A DNA stretch of 64,000 bases. It comes from Oscheius onirici (taxonomy: Eukaryota > Nematoda > Chromadorea > Rhabditida > Rhabditidae). The notes beneath the pieces are model-generated. The model searched no databases and was not told the origin of the DNA. It worked only from the letters and a program-made list of their open reading frames with translations. This document shows, one piece after another, positions 50,889 to 62,341 of this stretch. Numbering within the stretch: the first letter of the stretch is position 1; each line of letters starts with the position of its first letter. A program made the translations under genes and the position numbers. The stretch is from positions 7,130,001 through 7,194,000 of the forward strand of contig OW051472.1 of NCBI GenBank assembly GCA_932521025.1. The letters are read 5' to 3'.

Positions 50889-51884
50889 AGTTGTCAAGGG
50901 TTCAGAAGAGCAGAAAATGAGAAAACTTGAGCTTCATGTGGAACCAAGCGAATTTGACGCGTAATTTTGTAATGCATTGCTTTGGCAACTATTTTGTAGC
51001 GGTTTTTGAAGAAAAGCCCTAGGAAGATCATGTCAAACAGCTGACAAGGGAAGCTTATCAACTTAAGTTGGAGTTTTGCAACGAGTATAGTGTCATTCGA
51101 TAGCCCTTTACGAACTGATTCTGGGGTATACTCCCTGTTCCGAGTTATGGACGATTTAAAAACGGTCGCACCCGTACCGTGAAACATACCGCGCGGGATC
51201 GGAATTCGAAAACATGGTAGCGTGGCCCAATAATGTGTGGTCCGGACTCATAATCATTTGGTCATGGGTTCGACTCCATTTTCTTTCTTTCATTTTTGTT
51301 TTTCATCTTTGACTTTCCTTGTGCTTTCCTTTACTTTTCGGATAATTTTGGATGTAAACCATATCGAAAGGCACAAAATTATCATCACAAAGTAAACAAT
51401 CACAAAATTATCCGAAAAGTAAAGGAAAGCACAAGGAAAGTCAAAGATGAAAAACAAAAATGAAAGAAAGAAAATGGAGTCGAACCCATGACCAAATGAT
51501 TATGAGTCCGGACCACACATTATTGGGCCACGCTACCATGTTTTCGAATTCCGATCCCGCGCGGTATGTTTCACGGTACGGGTGCGACCGTTTTTAAATC
51601 GTCCATAACTCGGAACAGGGAAGGATTAAGCGAATTTGGGAGTATACCCCAGAATCAGTTCGTAAAGGGCTATCGAATGACACTATACTCGTTGCAAAAC
51701 TCCAACTTAAGTTGATAAGCTTCCCTTGTCAGCTGTTTGACATGATCTTCCTAGGGCTTTTCTTCAAAAACCGCTACAAAATAGTTGCCAAAGCAATGCA
51801 TTACAAAATTACGCGTCAAATTCGCTTGGTTCCACATGAAGCTCAAGTTTTCTCATTTTCTGCTCTTCTGAACCCTTGACAACT
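50889..51884. repeat. Near-perfect ~1 kb palindrome with tRNA-Met-like modules
   Basis: Left arm 50889-51350 and right arm 51403-51884 are almost identical inverted copies around a 52-bp centre. The main difference is a roughly 20-bp insertion in the right arm near 51620. Each arm carries a tRNA-like block (51213-51279 and its mirror 51474-51540) with an A-box-like GGTAGCGTGGCCC, an anticodon-loop-like ACTCATAATC and a B-box GGGTTCGACTCC. A further 45-bp partial copy of arm sequence follows at 51885-51930. This looks like a tRNA-derived SINE in inverted duplication or a foldback element. Confidence 0.9.
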
Positions 51885-52121
51885 ATACTCGTTGCAAAAC
51901 TCCAACTTAAGTTGACAAGCTTCCTTTGTGAGTCATTAAAAAATTAGAAAGAAAATTTAAGCCACAAAAATCTTTGCTTTCGAAGTGCAGTACTTATCAC
52001 ACCTTCCGGGCGTACGGTTACGGTTTGCCCGGTTATTCAAACACCATTTTATTCGATTTCTTTTTTTTCAAATCGATTCACCTCTACGTTTTTCTTTCAA
52101 ACCGTCTTTTTTTCAGCAGAA

Positions 52122-52787
52122 ATGTCGAAGAAACATACTGGAGGAATGCCCTACCTTCGAACAACCATCAAATTCGACTTCAAGTCGATGGCCGGACTGG
52201 ATGAAGCCACTCAGAACGTCTTCAAGGAAGAACTAAAGAGTCGGCTGGTTACGGAAGTCGGTTCGTTCGATTCCAGTCAGCCAACAACGTCATCTGGCCA
52301 CGAATTCAAGGTATTTATCGTTTTACAACCCAAAGACCTTAAAAATCTTCAGAATGAGCAGATTTCTGTCGGCCTTCAGCCAGTATTTGAGCTGTTGGCA
52401 GTGAACAAGGCCCAGATCGTTCTTCTCGATTCAACGCTGACAAAAACTCCAGCCACTTCAAATATCATCGCTCTTTTCGTCAAGAAGTCAGTTTTTTACC
52501 TTTTGATCATGAATTAAAGATTTTTAGTACCGGGGCCACGGCTTACTCGATCGATGGTCTCACCGAAATGCTATCAAGTCTAAATATCAAAGCAGACGCC
52601 ATGGCAACAACAGCAGCAGCCGAGGAGACTAACAACTTCCTTAAATCATCACCGCTTCACCCAATTACGTCCTCATCAGTCAGTTTTCCAGAAATTTCCG
52701 ACAAGATCTTTTTTCCAGGCTTTAAAGCTGAATCCGCCCGTTGTGAGCCATTCTCAAGGGAAAAAGGCGAAGAAATCGACCAAATGA
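52122..52787 (+). CDS. Small protein with possible L7Ae/Rpp38-like fold
   Basis: Four exons (52122-52310, 52353-52486, 52528-52678, 52719-52787) join in frame to about 180 aa. The start lies six bases after a TTTTCAG acceptor, consistent with trans-splicing. The middle (VGLQPVFELLAVNKAQIVLL, TSNIIALFVKNTGATAYSID, LTEMLSSLNIKA) has the alternating pattern of an L7Ae/L30e-type RNA-binding domain as in RNase P/MRP subunit Rpp38, but the resemblance is weak and only by eye. The C-terminus is basic (SQGKKAKKSTK). The gene itself is well supported by splice phase. It converges with the TBC1D13-like gene, whose stop is about 80 bp downstream. Confidence 0.6.
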
Positions 52788-52866
52788 CCCAAAATTGCTA
52801 CTTTTAGGACGATTAAAGGCATTTATATTCGGCTATTTACAAAGAAAAGAAGTATTCGGTTGGATG

Positions 52867-54391
52867 CTATCGCTTCAAATAGCCGCTGAGATCTCGTAGT
52901 TTGTCAGAAAGGGTTCTTTTGTGCTGTTTGATGGAGTTGAAGGGACGCTCTCCCTCGTCACGGGTGGAGATAGCTGCAGCCACCAGCTGATTCACATCGA
53001 CGCCAGGGTAGTTCTGGAAGCATTTTTATGTCTTGAAATTAGAACAATAATACAAACCTGTAGCAAATGAAGGCTCTCGGAAAAGTCGGCGCTGATCAGG
53101 AATTCTCGTTGCTGTTGGAGCATAGCCAGACAAATGTATGGAAGCAGGGTAAATCTTTTTGAATCGGCTAGGAGACTGTCCCATATTGTGATCACGTCGG
53201 GAAGTGGGAATTCCTGACTCAGCAGGAGCGAAATCCATCGGAAGGCGTAGAATTGTGGCTTGATTTTGAGCTCGTTCACTAGATGTTCGAAGAGATCCGG
53301 GTCAATTTTTCTCACGAGAGAATGAAATTCGGCCATTGAGGATTCTGAAAACTGATTTTTAGGCAGGAAATGACAATAAAATACCAATTCCACAGCTCGA
53401 ATTGTCGAGAGTTTTGATGAAATTGTCCTTGATCTCGCTCATAAGCTGTTGGAAGCAGTAGAAAGCGTCCGCCTCGGCGTAGCTGGCCCACTCCGCATCC
53501 GAATCAGCCGCGAAGACGTAATAAAGCGGTCCGAGGACTTCGTTCATGCCCTGTACGTACTTGACCCCCGGATTCAGCTTCGCGTAAACGAACAGAATTC
53601 GCTCGCAGACTTGCCAATGCTTCTCGGGGGTTGTCAGGTCTTCCGACTCGTCAGGTCGTTCTTTTTCGCGATTTTTCTGGAAAATCCGGCTTTTTGATCT
53701 AAAGAATAGGTACCGTCTTGGCTATGTCGAATTCTTCTGTTTGGAGATTGGCTGTGACGACACGACTGCTCAGGGAGACTTTGGCTGATATTCTGAAAGA
53801 AACGCGATCGTAACTATTCTTTTTTTTCATTTTGATACGACAGTCGAGTCGACACCGAAGAAACTTTCATGTTCTGATGAAATGAATACAACTTTAGAAC
53901 TGTCTCCTTGTAAAATCCAAGTTTCTGGAGCACTTTGTGCTTGGAATAACCTTTAAATAAAATCTACCTGTTTGGAAACAACGTGGGCAGCTGGAAGAAC
54001 TGCATTTCTGGTCGTAGTCGACGGCAGTCTTTGTCAATCTGGGCCAGGATGCGGTTGTCGTCGAAGAAAGTTCCCCACTCGCTTTCTGAGCTGTCCGATA
54101 GAGGCTGAAAATTATATTTTTGAATAATAATATAGAAAAAAACCAACATGGTCTTCATTCGGCTCCGAGGGGCCAGCACTGAGTAGCTGATCGACCATCA
54201 TGTCGTAATTCCGTCGCTGGACCTCCAAAAACGATTTCCATTGGTCTCTCTGGGCTGGCAGGTAGTCGAGGAGAAGACGCCATGTCAACGGCCGGAGAGC
54301 ATCAGGAACGCCGAATGTGCAGGCGGTGCGCAACTGGGGCATGTCGATCGACGTCCTGTCGATCAACAGCACTTTTTCCACTTGGGCCAGT
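52867..54391 (-). CDS. TBC1D13-like Rab GTPase-activating protein (first exon not found)
   Basis: A Rab GAP acting in membrane traffic. Six exons (54391-54148, 54104-53968, 53792-53714, 53676-53385, 53344-53058, 53013-52867) join to about 395 aa, near the ~400 aa of TBC1D13. TBC motifs are present: FGVPDALRPLTWRLLLDYLP; the arginine-finger segment QIDKDCRRLRPEM; the glutamine-finger segment VKYVQGMNEVLGPLYYVFAA; and the C-terminal RWISLLLSQEFPLPDVITIW. Both catalytic fingers are intact. The C-terminus (YPGVDVNQLVAAA) also fits this subfamily. The 5'-most exon seen starts mid-codon, so a short first exon lies upstream, perhaps beyond the SINE-like element at 54.5 kb, which would then be intronic. 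Confidence 0.92.
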
Positions 54392-54487
54392 CTGGAAAAA
54401 TAATGATTACACAAAAAAATGCCCTAGTTGCGTTTAATCCCATTTAATTCGCTGCGAGACCGGAATAACAACAGAAAACTTATAAGG

Positions 54488-54735
54488 GAAGCTTGTCAGG
54501 TCAAGATGGCGCCGAGTTTAGTGTCATTCGGTAGCCTATGACAAGGGGATTCCGGGATATATTTCCAATTTTGCGTAATACCACCCTGGACTGAGTTATG
54601 GACGTTTTAAAATTTCCCCGCCCGCAGTGGAGAATATGTCGCTCGGGTGCAGTGTCCGAAGACATGGCAAAGTGGCCGAGTGGTGAGCGTTCTGGACTCA
54701 TGATTCTTTGGTCATGGGTTCGAGTGAAACGCCAC
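54488..54735. repeat. Solo tRNA-derived SINE-like element related to the palindrome arms
   Basis: Sequence from about AAGCTTGTCAGG through AGTGTCATTCGGTAGCC, GAGTTATGGACG and GACATGGC matches the palindrome arm in the same order with many differences. It ends in a tRNA-like block (54663-54725) with AGTGGCCGAGTGG (A box), GGACTCATGATTC (CAT anticodon loop) and GGGTTCGAG (B box). It is a single, older copy of the same family. Confidence 0.75.
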
Positions 54736-55130
54736 CTTGACCTGACAAAGTTCTTTTGTTAGCTGTGTATCCTATATTTCGATGTTATAAGGGTCTCGCG
54801 CGGAAATAAATGGGTTACGGTCGAGCCCTCTTTTTTTGAACAAACCATAATCGAAAAGAACTTCCTTTTCCTAAAATTTGGCATATCCTGTTTTCCTGCC
54901 GCTCTTTTCTGGTCATTTCGGAGATTTTCATTTTAACCGTTTTCTACTTCAGCAATGGCAAAGCAATGTAATACGAGAACTTTAGTAAGTAACTTCATAA
55001 CTGCGCAGTTCATTTATGTTTATTCACTTACGTAAGAGGTTACGTAAAATGTTTTCTTTCTGTACTTCTTCTCTCGCAATGTTTCAACCAATTGTTCTTC
55101 TCGAAAATAGGAAGATTGCAGTCTGCGAAA

Positions 55131-56967
55131 ATGGACAATTTGGACATGGAGAAGATGAACATTGGCGACGGAGTTGAGAAGGAAGAGGCCGGCGAATCAA
55201 CTGACCAAACTCCCTCCCGTTGATGAAAACGAGAAGCCTTCTGAAGATGTCGATCAGTATAATCCGGAAAACGTGAATTCGCTCATTGCCAGACTGCCGG
55301 ACGAGGTCTTCAGAATGATTCTCCACCATGTCAGCTTTTATCCGAACAAGTTGTGCTACGCCCCTCCGGGGCTAAGTGATTTAGTTTTGTCTGTTTCAAA
55401 ACAGATAACAGTTTGATGTTTGATCCGTCTCCAGATCAATTAATAGATAGGAGTACCTTAAATACTTTACACGAAGCAAAAAAGACAATCTGCAAGGTCT
55501 GAAAGTACAGAGACAGATCTCTGTCCCTCTGTCCTTCCTTCCTTCTGTTTCTCTGTCCCTGTCTACCTGTCATTCTGTCCCTCTTTCTCGTATCCCGTCC
55601 GTGCTCTTGTTCTCCCCTATCCCTGTTCTCCAGCTGTGATATCACCCCATTGGAGCGAAAGTTAAAGTAGAACGCTTTCCCGTATTTCTAAGCCGCACTT
55701 GATTCTCTACTGTCTGGAAACTATCCCCAGTCAAAAATAATCAAAGTCCACGCACTTGCTAATTGACTTGTCTAAACTTCTTACACTAACTCCTTTCCCC
55801 TTAATTGTGCGCACAAATTGCTCCATTTTGATTGCCAATTAAAGCTTCCGACCGACACACTAACACAGAGACCTGGGAGCAATTTAAAGTGGATACCGAA
55901 ATGATCACATTTATTTCAGACGCCTGCCTGGACCTATTTCCATCTGAAAGCCACATGTCAGACTCTGAAATGGAAGTGTGAACGAGCTGGACGTAGTGTC
56001 GCTCTTCATATTTACACGGTGCAATACCGCGTAGCTAATTCTCTGTTTTCTAACCATCTTTTGTTCAGCTTGGACTACTGTATGATGTCGCATATCGTCA
56101 CAGGGTCACCAATGAATTGCCGAGAGCTCGATTCAGACTGAAGATAGATAGACTGGTTACCGTCGATGACGTAGATGACAAATTGCTAGACAATATTGAA
56201 GCTTTCTTCCAAGGCAGGAAAGTAGCTATCGATTCTGTCGAGAGCGGGACCATTGACTGCAGCTTCGAAAAGTTCAAGAAGTTCTAAGAGGTCAGCTTCA
56301 TGGAAACTTTTTTAGCTGCTCTTTAGAAATGCTCGATTTCTAAATTGCGAGTTGAAGGAACAGTTCCTTTTTGTTGAAAGAACAGTTCTTTTGTTCACGG
56401 TATTTTATTAGATCGTCGGGCCTGGTTCATATCATAACCGATCCCAGATATGGAATATTTCCTGAAGAAGTCTCTCACGGCTTTTACAAGTTTCCTGAGG
56501 ATAAGCCTTTCAAAGTCGTGGAATGTCGTCGCTTGAACGATGTTTGCTATTTAAACAAGTTTTCAAGCAATTCATTCAGGCTTTGAATTCTGGCAAGAGA
56601 ACTGTTGCTGATATCGGTATCAGGCTTGCTGCTATTATCAATTTTGACGATATTTTCACGTCAATGCTCGTATTGGATTACGACATGGACAAGAACTACG
56701 GCGAAGAACTGACTAGAATTACGACGCGTCCTGTGGTCTTCCGCAGTACTTTCAGAGACGCCTGTGTAGGTAAGTGCCTTTTCAATTTCTTCTATTCAAG
56801 ACGTTATTTCCAGTTGTTACCAAAGACAAAAAGTTCTACGAATTTATTGCAAATGACGATATTACATGGATAAGTTTGGGTGCTTGCTTTTTCGTTCTTT
56901 TTCTTTTTTTTAACAGTTACAAAGATTACGAATGGCTCCAGTACAATTCCGATGTAGAAAATTGGTG
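55131..56967 (+). CDS. F-box protein, probably with frame disruptions
   Basis: An F-box motif is clear at about 55275-55380 (NSLIARLPDEVFRMILHHVS), so the product would be a substrate adaptor of SCF ubiquitin ligases. Downstream plus-strand open pieces (ARFRLKIDRLVTVDDVDDKL; SGLVHIITDPRYGIFPEEVS; KRTVADIGIRLAAIINFDDI; ITTRPVVFRSTFRDACV; the end YEWLQYNSDVENW) look like the variable C-terminal half seen in nematode F-box families. The only upstream ATGs (55131 MDNLDMEKMNIGDGVEKEEA) are in a different frame from the F-box, with an in-frame stop just before it. The downstream pieces also change frame. Some changes may be introns, for example about 56518-56581 and 56770-56814. The gene may be decaying; nematode F-box genes often do. 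Confidence 0.5.
55500..55600. repeat. Pyrimidine-rich simple repeat
   Basis: Imperfect tandem CTGTCCCT/CTTC-type units on the plus strand, for example CTGTCCCTCTGTCCTTCCTT. It lies between F-box gene pieces and is low-complexity DNA. Confidence 0.7.
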
Positions 56968-57616
56968 ATCTTTCGCCAACCTCTTCAAAGAGTGTAACCT
57001 TTGTTAAACCAGTGTCCAGTGTTGTTCAATTAAGACTTTCCAATGTCATGTCTTCTCACTGATCGTTTTCTTGACACTTACTCCTCTTCACTATCAATTT
57101 GTTTGCTTTTGCAAAAAAATGTCCAAAAAAACATTGTCGACAAAAGAAGAAGGGAAATACTGACCTTTCTTGATATCGGCTGCTCGCAGTCACCATCCTT
57201 CCTCGCTTCTTCGTCTAGATCTCTCCGCTTGGAATAATTAATATTCAGTCTGGAAAAAATGAACTGAAAATATGGAACACGCATTTACGAGCGCTCAAAA
57301 ACTCTTAACAATTCGAGAGTGCAGTGTAAACTAAAGCCGTTTATTCGCTCCTCTTCGAAAGAGACCAAAAAAGTTGATTACACGTAAACGAACAAATTAA
57401 GGTTGTGAATAAATACTGACCAGAGCGATATATGAGGGGTAAAACGCAATGACTATTGGTGAGAAAACCCTTATTCCGTTAAAAATGATAACAAAACAAA
57501 AATAAAGTAGAAAGTGTTCTTTTTGGGCGTAAAATGCGGGTTTTTCAACATCGTGAGACATGTGTTCGGCTTCGAAATTTAACATGAGCTGACACCTAGG
57601 ACCGACATTTTCTCAT
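56968..57616. other. Intergenic, nothing recognised
   Basis: No gene, repeat or RNA recognised between the F-box gene and the next open frame. Confidence 0.4.
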
Positions 57617-58058
57617 ATGGCAGGCTCAGGAGATCCACTTCCCTTCGGCACAGATTTTTCTAATGTAGCTGCGGAGGTAACAGCTGATGCGAAAGTTGGA
57701 AAAGACCGGTTCCGACGACTCGAAGGTCGATGCGCATCAGCGGGATCTATACATGGAATATTATCAGGGGATTTTAAAAAGAGCGTACTTTTCCGACAGC
57801 TGTCGAGTTATGAGAGAGTGCCGGCAGGATGAGGGTCACTTTCGGAGTGGCTGTGAAGTTTCTCTCCAGGGCTGGGAGCAGGAAGTAGTCCTAAAAGGTT
57901 ATAATAAAATAGCCGGAAACCTGATGCAGATATCAGTAACAGTTCTCTCGCCGGAATTCAAAGCTTGGTTAAAAATTGATGAAGCAGCTTTTTTCCTCAT
58001 GTTTCTCTACATAACACCGTTTTTTTGTAAGCAGCTTCAAAAATGGCCTAAAACATAG
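57617..58058 (+). CDS. Possible gene fragment, not recognised
   Basis: Two overlapping plus-strand frames look protein-like. One starts MAGSGDPLPFGTDFSNVAAE. The other starts MRKLEKTGSDDSKVDAHQRD and continues LYMEYYQGILKRAYFSDSC and RECRQDEGHFRSGCEVSLQG. They could be parts of a spliced or frameshifted gene, but no intron reconciles them. No domain is recognised. Confidence 0.3.
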
Positions 58059-58237
58059 GTAGAAATCTATAAAACCCCAAAGAATAGTTGGATGTTAGGA
58101 ACGTTCGTCAAAATATTTTCATTCAATTTTCTGATAAATTTCGCTTCCATAGGGTTGTTTTAGCCGAAAACTTCGTTAGCTACCATTAAAATGGTTAAAA
58201 TGAAAAAGGTGGAATAATGGAGCTTCAAATTGTTAGC

Positions 58238-60760
58238 TCAAAACTTCTAGAATAATAAGCTTTGCTCCCGGTCAAAGCAGTGAAAAAAATAACCCACCTC
58301 CAGAGCGAGCACGTAGAGTGTGTCCTCTCTCTGCTGAATAGCCGCCGTCAGTTTCTCGTAAGACTTTCTGCTGTAGTAGTCGCCATTCTTCTCGTCATTC
58401 TTGAGAAACTTCCTCGCACGATCCCGTCTCGTCGTCCCGCCACTGATCATGTCCAAATGTCGCCACAATCTATCCTTCGGCTTCTTCTCCACTTTCGTCG
58501 CGTTCTTTTCCGTCCCGGTCACATTGACACGAGCTGTTCCCAAGGCCGAGAGCCAGTCCCTTTGCTTCTTCTGGAGCAGACGGTGCTTTCCTTTGAGGCC
58601 GAGACTCATCGTCTCGTGACGGTCGACCCAGTCGTAGAGGTCGCTGTTCAGTCTACAAATGAAGGATACTGTAACTGGAATCATTTGACCAGTCTGTTCA
58701 TTTTAAAGAGTATGGAAATGATACCTATTGCCACACAGAATTGATAACACAAGGAAGAGTAAGAAGATAATTTCAAAACTTCTGTGGCTAATGGATCTCT
58801 CACCTCATAGCCTCCGTGCTATTATAGAACTTTTTGCTAGCGCAATTCGAGGCAGTACTTGCATTGACTGGAAGCGTCTGGATGATATCGACGTTGAGAA
58901 CTCGTCCTGTTGGCTGGACTTTGGTTACATTGATCACCTGGCTGATGGGCTTGGTTGAAATACTGTAAAAGGAGACTGGGAAAATGGAAAAAGGCTCTCA
59001 CCTGTTCAAAGAAATGGGATTCACGGCCATGACCATAATGACGGCCATCATCAGTGTTCCGGCAACTGCTACTCGTTTTCGAGAGGGAGGCTGTGTCGTT
59101 TGGTTGTACTGAAAATAAAATTCGATCATTTTAGCGCTACAATTTGAAAAAGCAAGGGTTTTTCAGTGCTGGTGCAAATCCAAAAAGATAAAGAAAGTGA
59201 CAAACCTCGTAGCGTGAAAGCCTCGCCTTGAGGTTCTCATTTTCCTCCCTCAAAGCGCCATTTTCCTTCTGAAGATCTGTGATCGTCTGCTTCAGTTCTT
59301 CGATTTCCGCCTTCTTTTTCAGCCGGGAAGCCTGTGCACACGCTCTGTTCTTTGCTTTTCTGTCCTCGAGCTTCCGCTCAAACTCGTCTTCTGGCGGAGC
59401 CAGGACAAGTTTTTTCGGGAGCGGCTAAAAAGTTGGAGTTTTGAAAGACTATAAATGTAATTTGGCGCATTTAATATACCCTTTCGGATCGAAAAAGGCT
59501 CACCTGTTGGGTAATGTAGATGGGAGTCGGTTCCTGTTTTACGTAGATCGGCGTCGTGTGGGCCGGCTCCGCTTTCACATAAACAGGACTGCCCATCACA
59601 TAGGAGCTAACAGTGGCCGGCGGGGAGCAGAATCCTTTTGGTTCCTGAATTTATCGTTTTTAACAAGAACAAGCGGGAAAACGTACCGTTTTTGGGACGA
59701 TATAGACGTATTTTTTGGTCGTAGATGCTGGTTGAGCAGCTTTTAGGGAGATCTGAAATGTTGCTAGTCAAATAGGACTGATTAGTTTATTTTAGGCACT
59801 AAAACTGTTTTAAAAAAGCTTAGCTGCTCCAATTCTACCACAAAACCTTTCTATAAAAAATCCCACCTTTCTGACGGCATTCTGTTGAATTGTTTTCGTT
59901 ACAGGAACATGGCTGATTTGTTCGCTCTCCCTTCCCTGCTGTTGATGGAACTGCTGGTCATTTTGAAAGGGCGGAAAGACCCAGGCTTCCGTACTGTCAC
60001 AGCTTCCACTCGGACTGTGTTTGCCGGAATCCGACGACGTGCTCGAAATGTAGCCGCTGTCAAAAATGCCCATCTCCGGATCTGGAGGCGACGTCTGTCC
60101 TTCTAGAGAATCCGAGTCCGTAAACGTCGTGTAAGCCTGAAATTGGTGTATTTTTAATTGGTAGTCGGTAAGAAAGAGCAATACTCGAGCTGGCAACCCC
60201 CTCAGTTCAAATTTTTGGCGCGTCAACTCCCTGGTGTTCCTTTTTTATGTTTTTACTTATTTTCCACCCATTTTTACACTTTCTGAGTGTTTTTATCGAA
60301 TTCTAAAACAACCCCCAGAATGTAAAAGCTGCTCCAAATTTGAGCTAAATATGCAACCTTTGCCTAATATTGTTCCCACGAGTTTTCTTTCAAAATCAAA
60401 GAGTTTTCCTTGCACTTCTCACATTCTGGGCGTTGTTTTAGGCGTAGAATTTGATAAAACACTCAGAAAGTGTAAAAATTGGTGGAAAATAAGTAAAAAC
60501 ATAAAAAATGAACACCAGGGGGTTGACGCGCCAAAAATTTGAACTGAGGAGGTTGCCAGCTCGGGTTTTACCAAAACCTTTCCTTTCCCGAATTTCTACC
60601 TAGCTTTCTTTGAGCTCGAAGTATTAAAAAAGAAGTTTAAAAAACCTACATCGTACGGAAATTGTGAGAAGATGCTCGGGCCGTCGGGCTGGAACAGCGT
60701 GTGTGAGTCTATTCGGAGCAGATCGTCGTCCGGCCAGCCCGTGGCGAAAGAAACGTCCAT
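58238..60760 (-). CDS. ATF6-like ER-membrane bZIP transcription factor
   Basis: Stress-response factor expected to be held in the ER by one helix and released by proteolysis. Nine exons (60760-60650, 60136-59867, 59752-59687, 59644-59504, 59424-59206, 59108-59002, 58962-58804, 58652-58298, 58246-58238) give about 478 aa. Order: acidic N-terminus (GWPDDDLLRIDSHTLFQPDG); Ser/Pro/Gln-rich activation region; VKAEP and VKQEP motifs; basic region and zipper (ERKLEDRKAKNRACAQASRL, then Leu heptads to ENENLKARL); a single transmembrane helix (VAVAGTLMMAVIMVMAVNPI); and a lumenal part with several N-glycosylation sites. The basic-zipper-helix spacing matches ATF6/CREB3 rather than XBP1. The last intron may be retained, giving a stop at 58247. 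The start is four bases after a TTTTCAG acceptor. Confidence 0.88.
60186..60563. repeat. Foldback MITE in the first intron of the ATF6-like gene
   Basis: Arms of about 150 bp begin CGAGCTGGCAACCCCCTCAG and end with its near complement finishing GGTTGCCAGCTCG. The arms also pair over GGCGCGTCAAC, AAGTAAAAACAT-type and ACACTTTCTGAGTGTTTT segments. The unpaired centre is about 80 bp. Confidence 0.85.
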
Positions 60761-60763
60761 TCG

Positions 60764-61382
60764 ACTGAAAATTTCTTCGTTATCAAGCAGTTGAAGAAGA
60801 TGAGGTATAATTGTGAGCGAATCGTATCTTGTCCAGTGAAAAAGAAGCGATAGTGGAGGTTTGTTCAGCTGCAATAACCGGACAAACAAGTAAGCCAACT
60901 CAAACCAAGTTTTACCTCGTTTAAAGACTAGACTGCTTCTTCTCCATTTGAGGTAAGTAAGCAAAGAAAAAAGGTACAGGGCGGCAATAACCACTCACTT
61001 TACATTAAAAAACAGGTAGCACAAATTGAAAACGTTCATTCGTATGATCTTACAAAATTTCATTTAAGCATAGTTCAGGGGGAAACAGCTTAGGGAGGCA
61101 AGAAGAGACTAACCCGTAAGGACGACAAAATGTTACCGGCTCAAAAATCTCAGGGAATGTTAATAACTTTGGGGGAAACATAATTTTTGGCACGTAGAAA
61201 AGCTCACCCGTAGACAGTCTCGTTCAAAATTATGCGTAAATGACCAGTTTTCGGGGTATATAAAAGCACATGCTATGTACATCAAATAAATGCATACCTA
61301 AACAGTTCTATAAGAAAAAAGGAGGGTTAGACACTACTACTAGAGACAATATGGGTTAGACAAAAAATATTAAAAATTGACA
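60764..61382. other. Region between ATF6-like gene and the next gene
   Basis: No gene recognised. It must contain the ATF6-like promoter and the 3' flank of the neighbouring minus-strand gene. Confidence 0.4.
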
Positions 61383-62275
61383 TCAATTCACGCCACCGAT
61401 AGAGTCCAGGACGTGATTCGGTGTGCGTGGATAATTCTTCCTCTCTTCGTCGTTTTTATTCGTAAACTGAAGAATTATCTTTTAAAAAACGTGAAGAAAG
61501 CTTACAGATTCGTTGAAAAAGGTCTGAAGACGCTGTTGCATGCCTTCGAAAGAGGTGGCCATCATCTCGTGGTAGCTCTGTTGATCAGCTCCAACGGCCA
61601 TCTTATTCGTCTCCAGGGCCAAATCACAGGCAGAAATCAGTTCACGGAAGGCGGCCTTCAATTGACTCATTCCCTCGTCACCGTAGCGCTTTTTCTGGAC
61701 GGGGTCAGTGAAGGCTTCGGCGTAGGCCAGAGGCCCGGCATTGACCTGGAAAGGGGCAGATTAACAGAGGTGTTGGGTTACAATTTAGGCAAACAAGTGA
61801 ATTACCTTGAGGTTCGTCTGAATTAGAGGCTAATTTTTTTGTACGTTGGAATCATTTTCAAGATTTACGGGCTGCTTCTTAAATCTTACAGCGAAAATCA
61901 GCTTACAATCAAAATCATCGGTATTTTTCAGGTAGCGCTATAAACTTGAACAAAACTACTCGGAACTTCCTGCATTTTTACAAAGACGATGAGACCCAGC
62001 ATTTGCTGGGCGAGAAGACACATTACAATAGAATCCAAATTCGTCTCTTTAATACAGATTTTTTCATACAGACGTTTACAAATTTTAAACAAAAAGGACT
62101 TACAGTCGCGGCTACGGCTCCCTGTACCATAAGTTGAAGTCTCTTGATATCCAGCGGTCGTCCTTCCGTCACATCCGGCAGAGCCGATCGTATGTCCGCT
62201 GCCTTCATCAAAAGCTTCTGACAGGCAAAGTGCAGTGGGGAGAAGATTTTCTGCTGACTGTCGACTACTCTCATA
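61383..62275 (-). CDS. Unrecognised helical protein
   Basis: At least three exons join in frame on the minus strand: SQQKIFSPLHFACQKLLMKA and DIRSALPDVTEGRPLDIKRL (about 62105-62275), then NAGPLAYAEAFTDPVQKKRY, KAAFRELISACDLALETNKM, HEMMATSFEGMQQRLQTFF (about 61505-61750), then FTNKNDEERKNYPRTPNHVL with the stop at 61383-61385. The product is about 180 aa, mostly predicted helical, without signal peptide or membrane segment, so probably intracellular. The composition resembles small subunits of coiled-coil complexes, but I cannot name the family. The start is uncertain; MRVVDSQQ near 62275 is the nearest Met. Confidence 0.65.
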
Positions 62276-62341
62276 CGCCTCAAGCTGCTTGGGAATTGAC
62301 CACAGACTATAAATTTCTATTTTTAAAGCGACAGTATATAC

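Noticed and set aside
50894..51187. 97-codon open frame in the palindrome
   Set aside because: Lies in a repeat arm with no domain; repeat structure is the better explanation.
51213..51279. Possible functional tRNA-Met gene
   Set aside because: A and B boxes and a CAT loop are present, but acceptor and D stems do not pair; it is a tRNA-derived repeat module.
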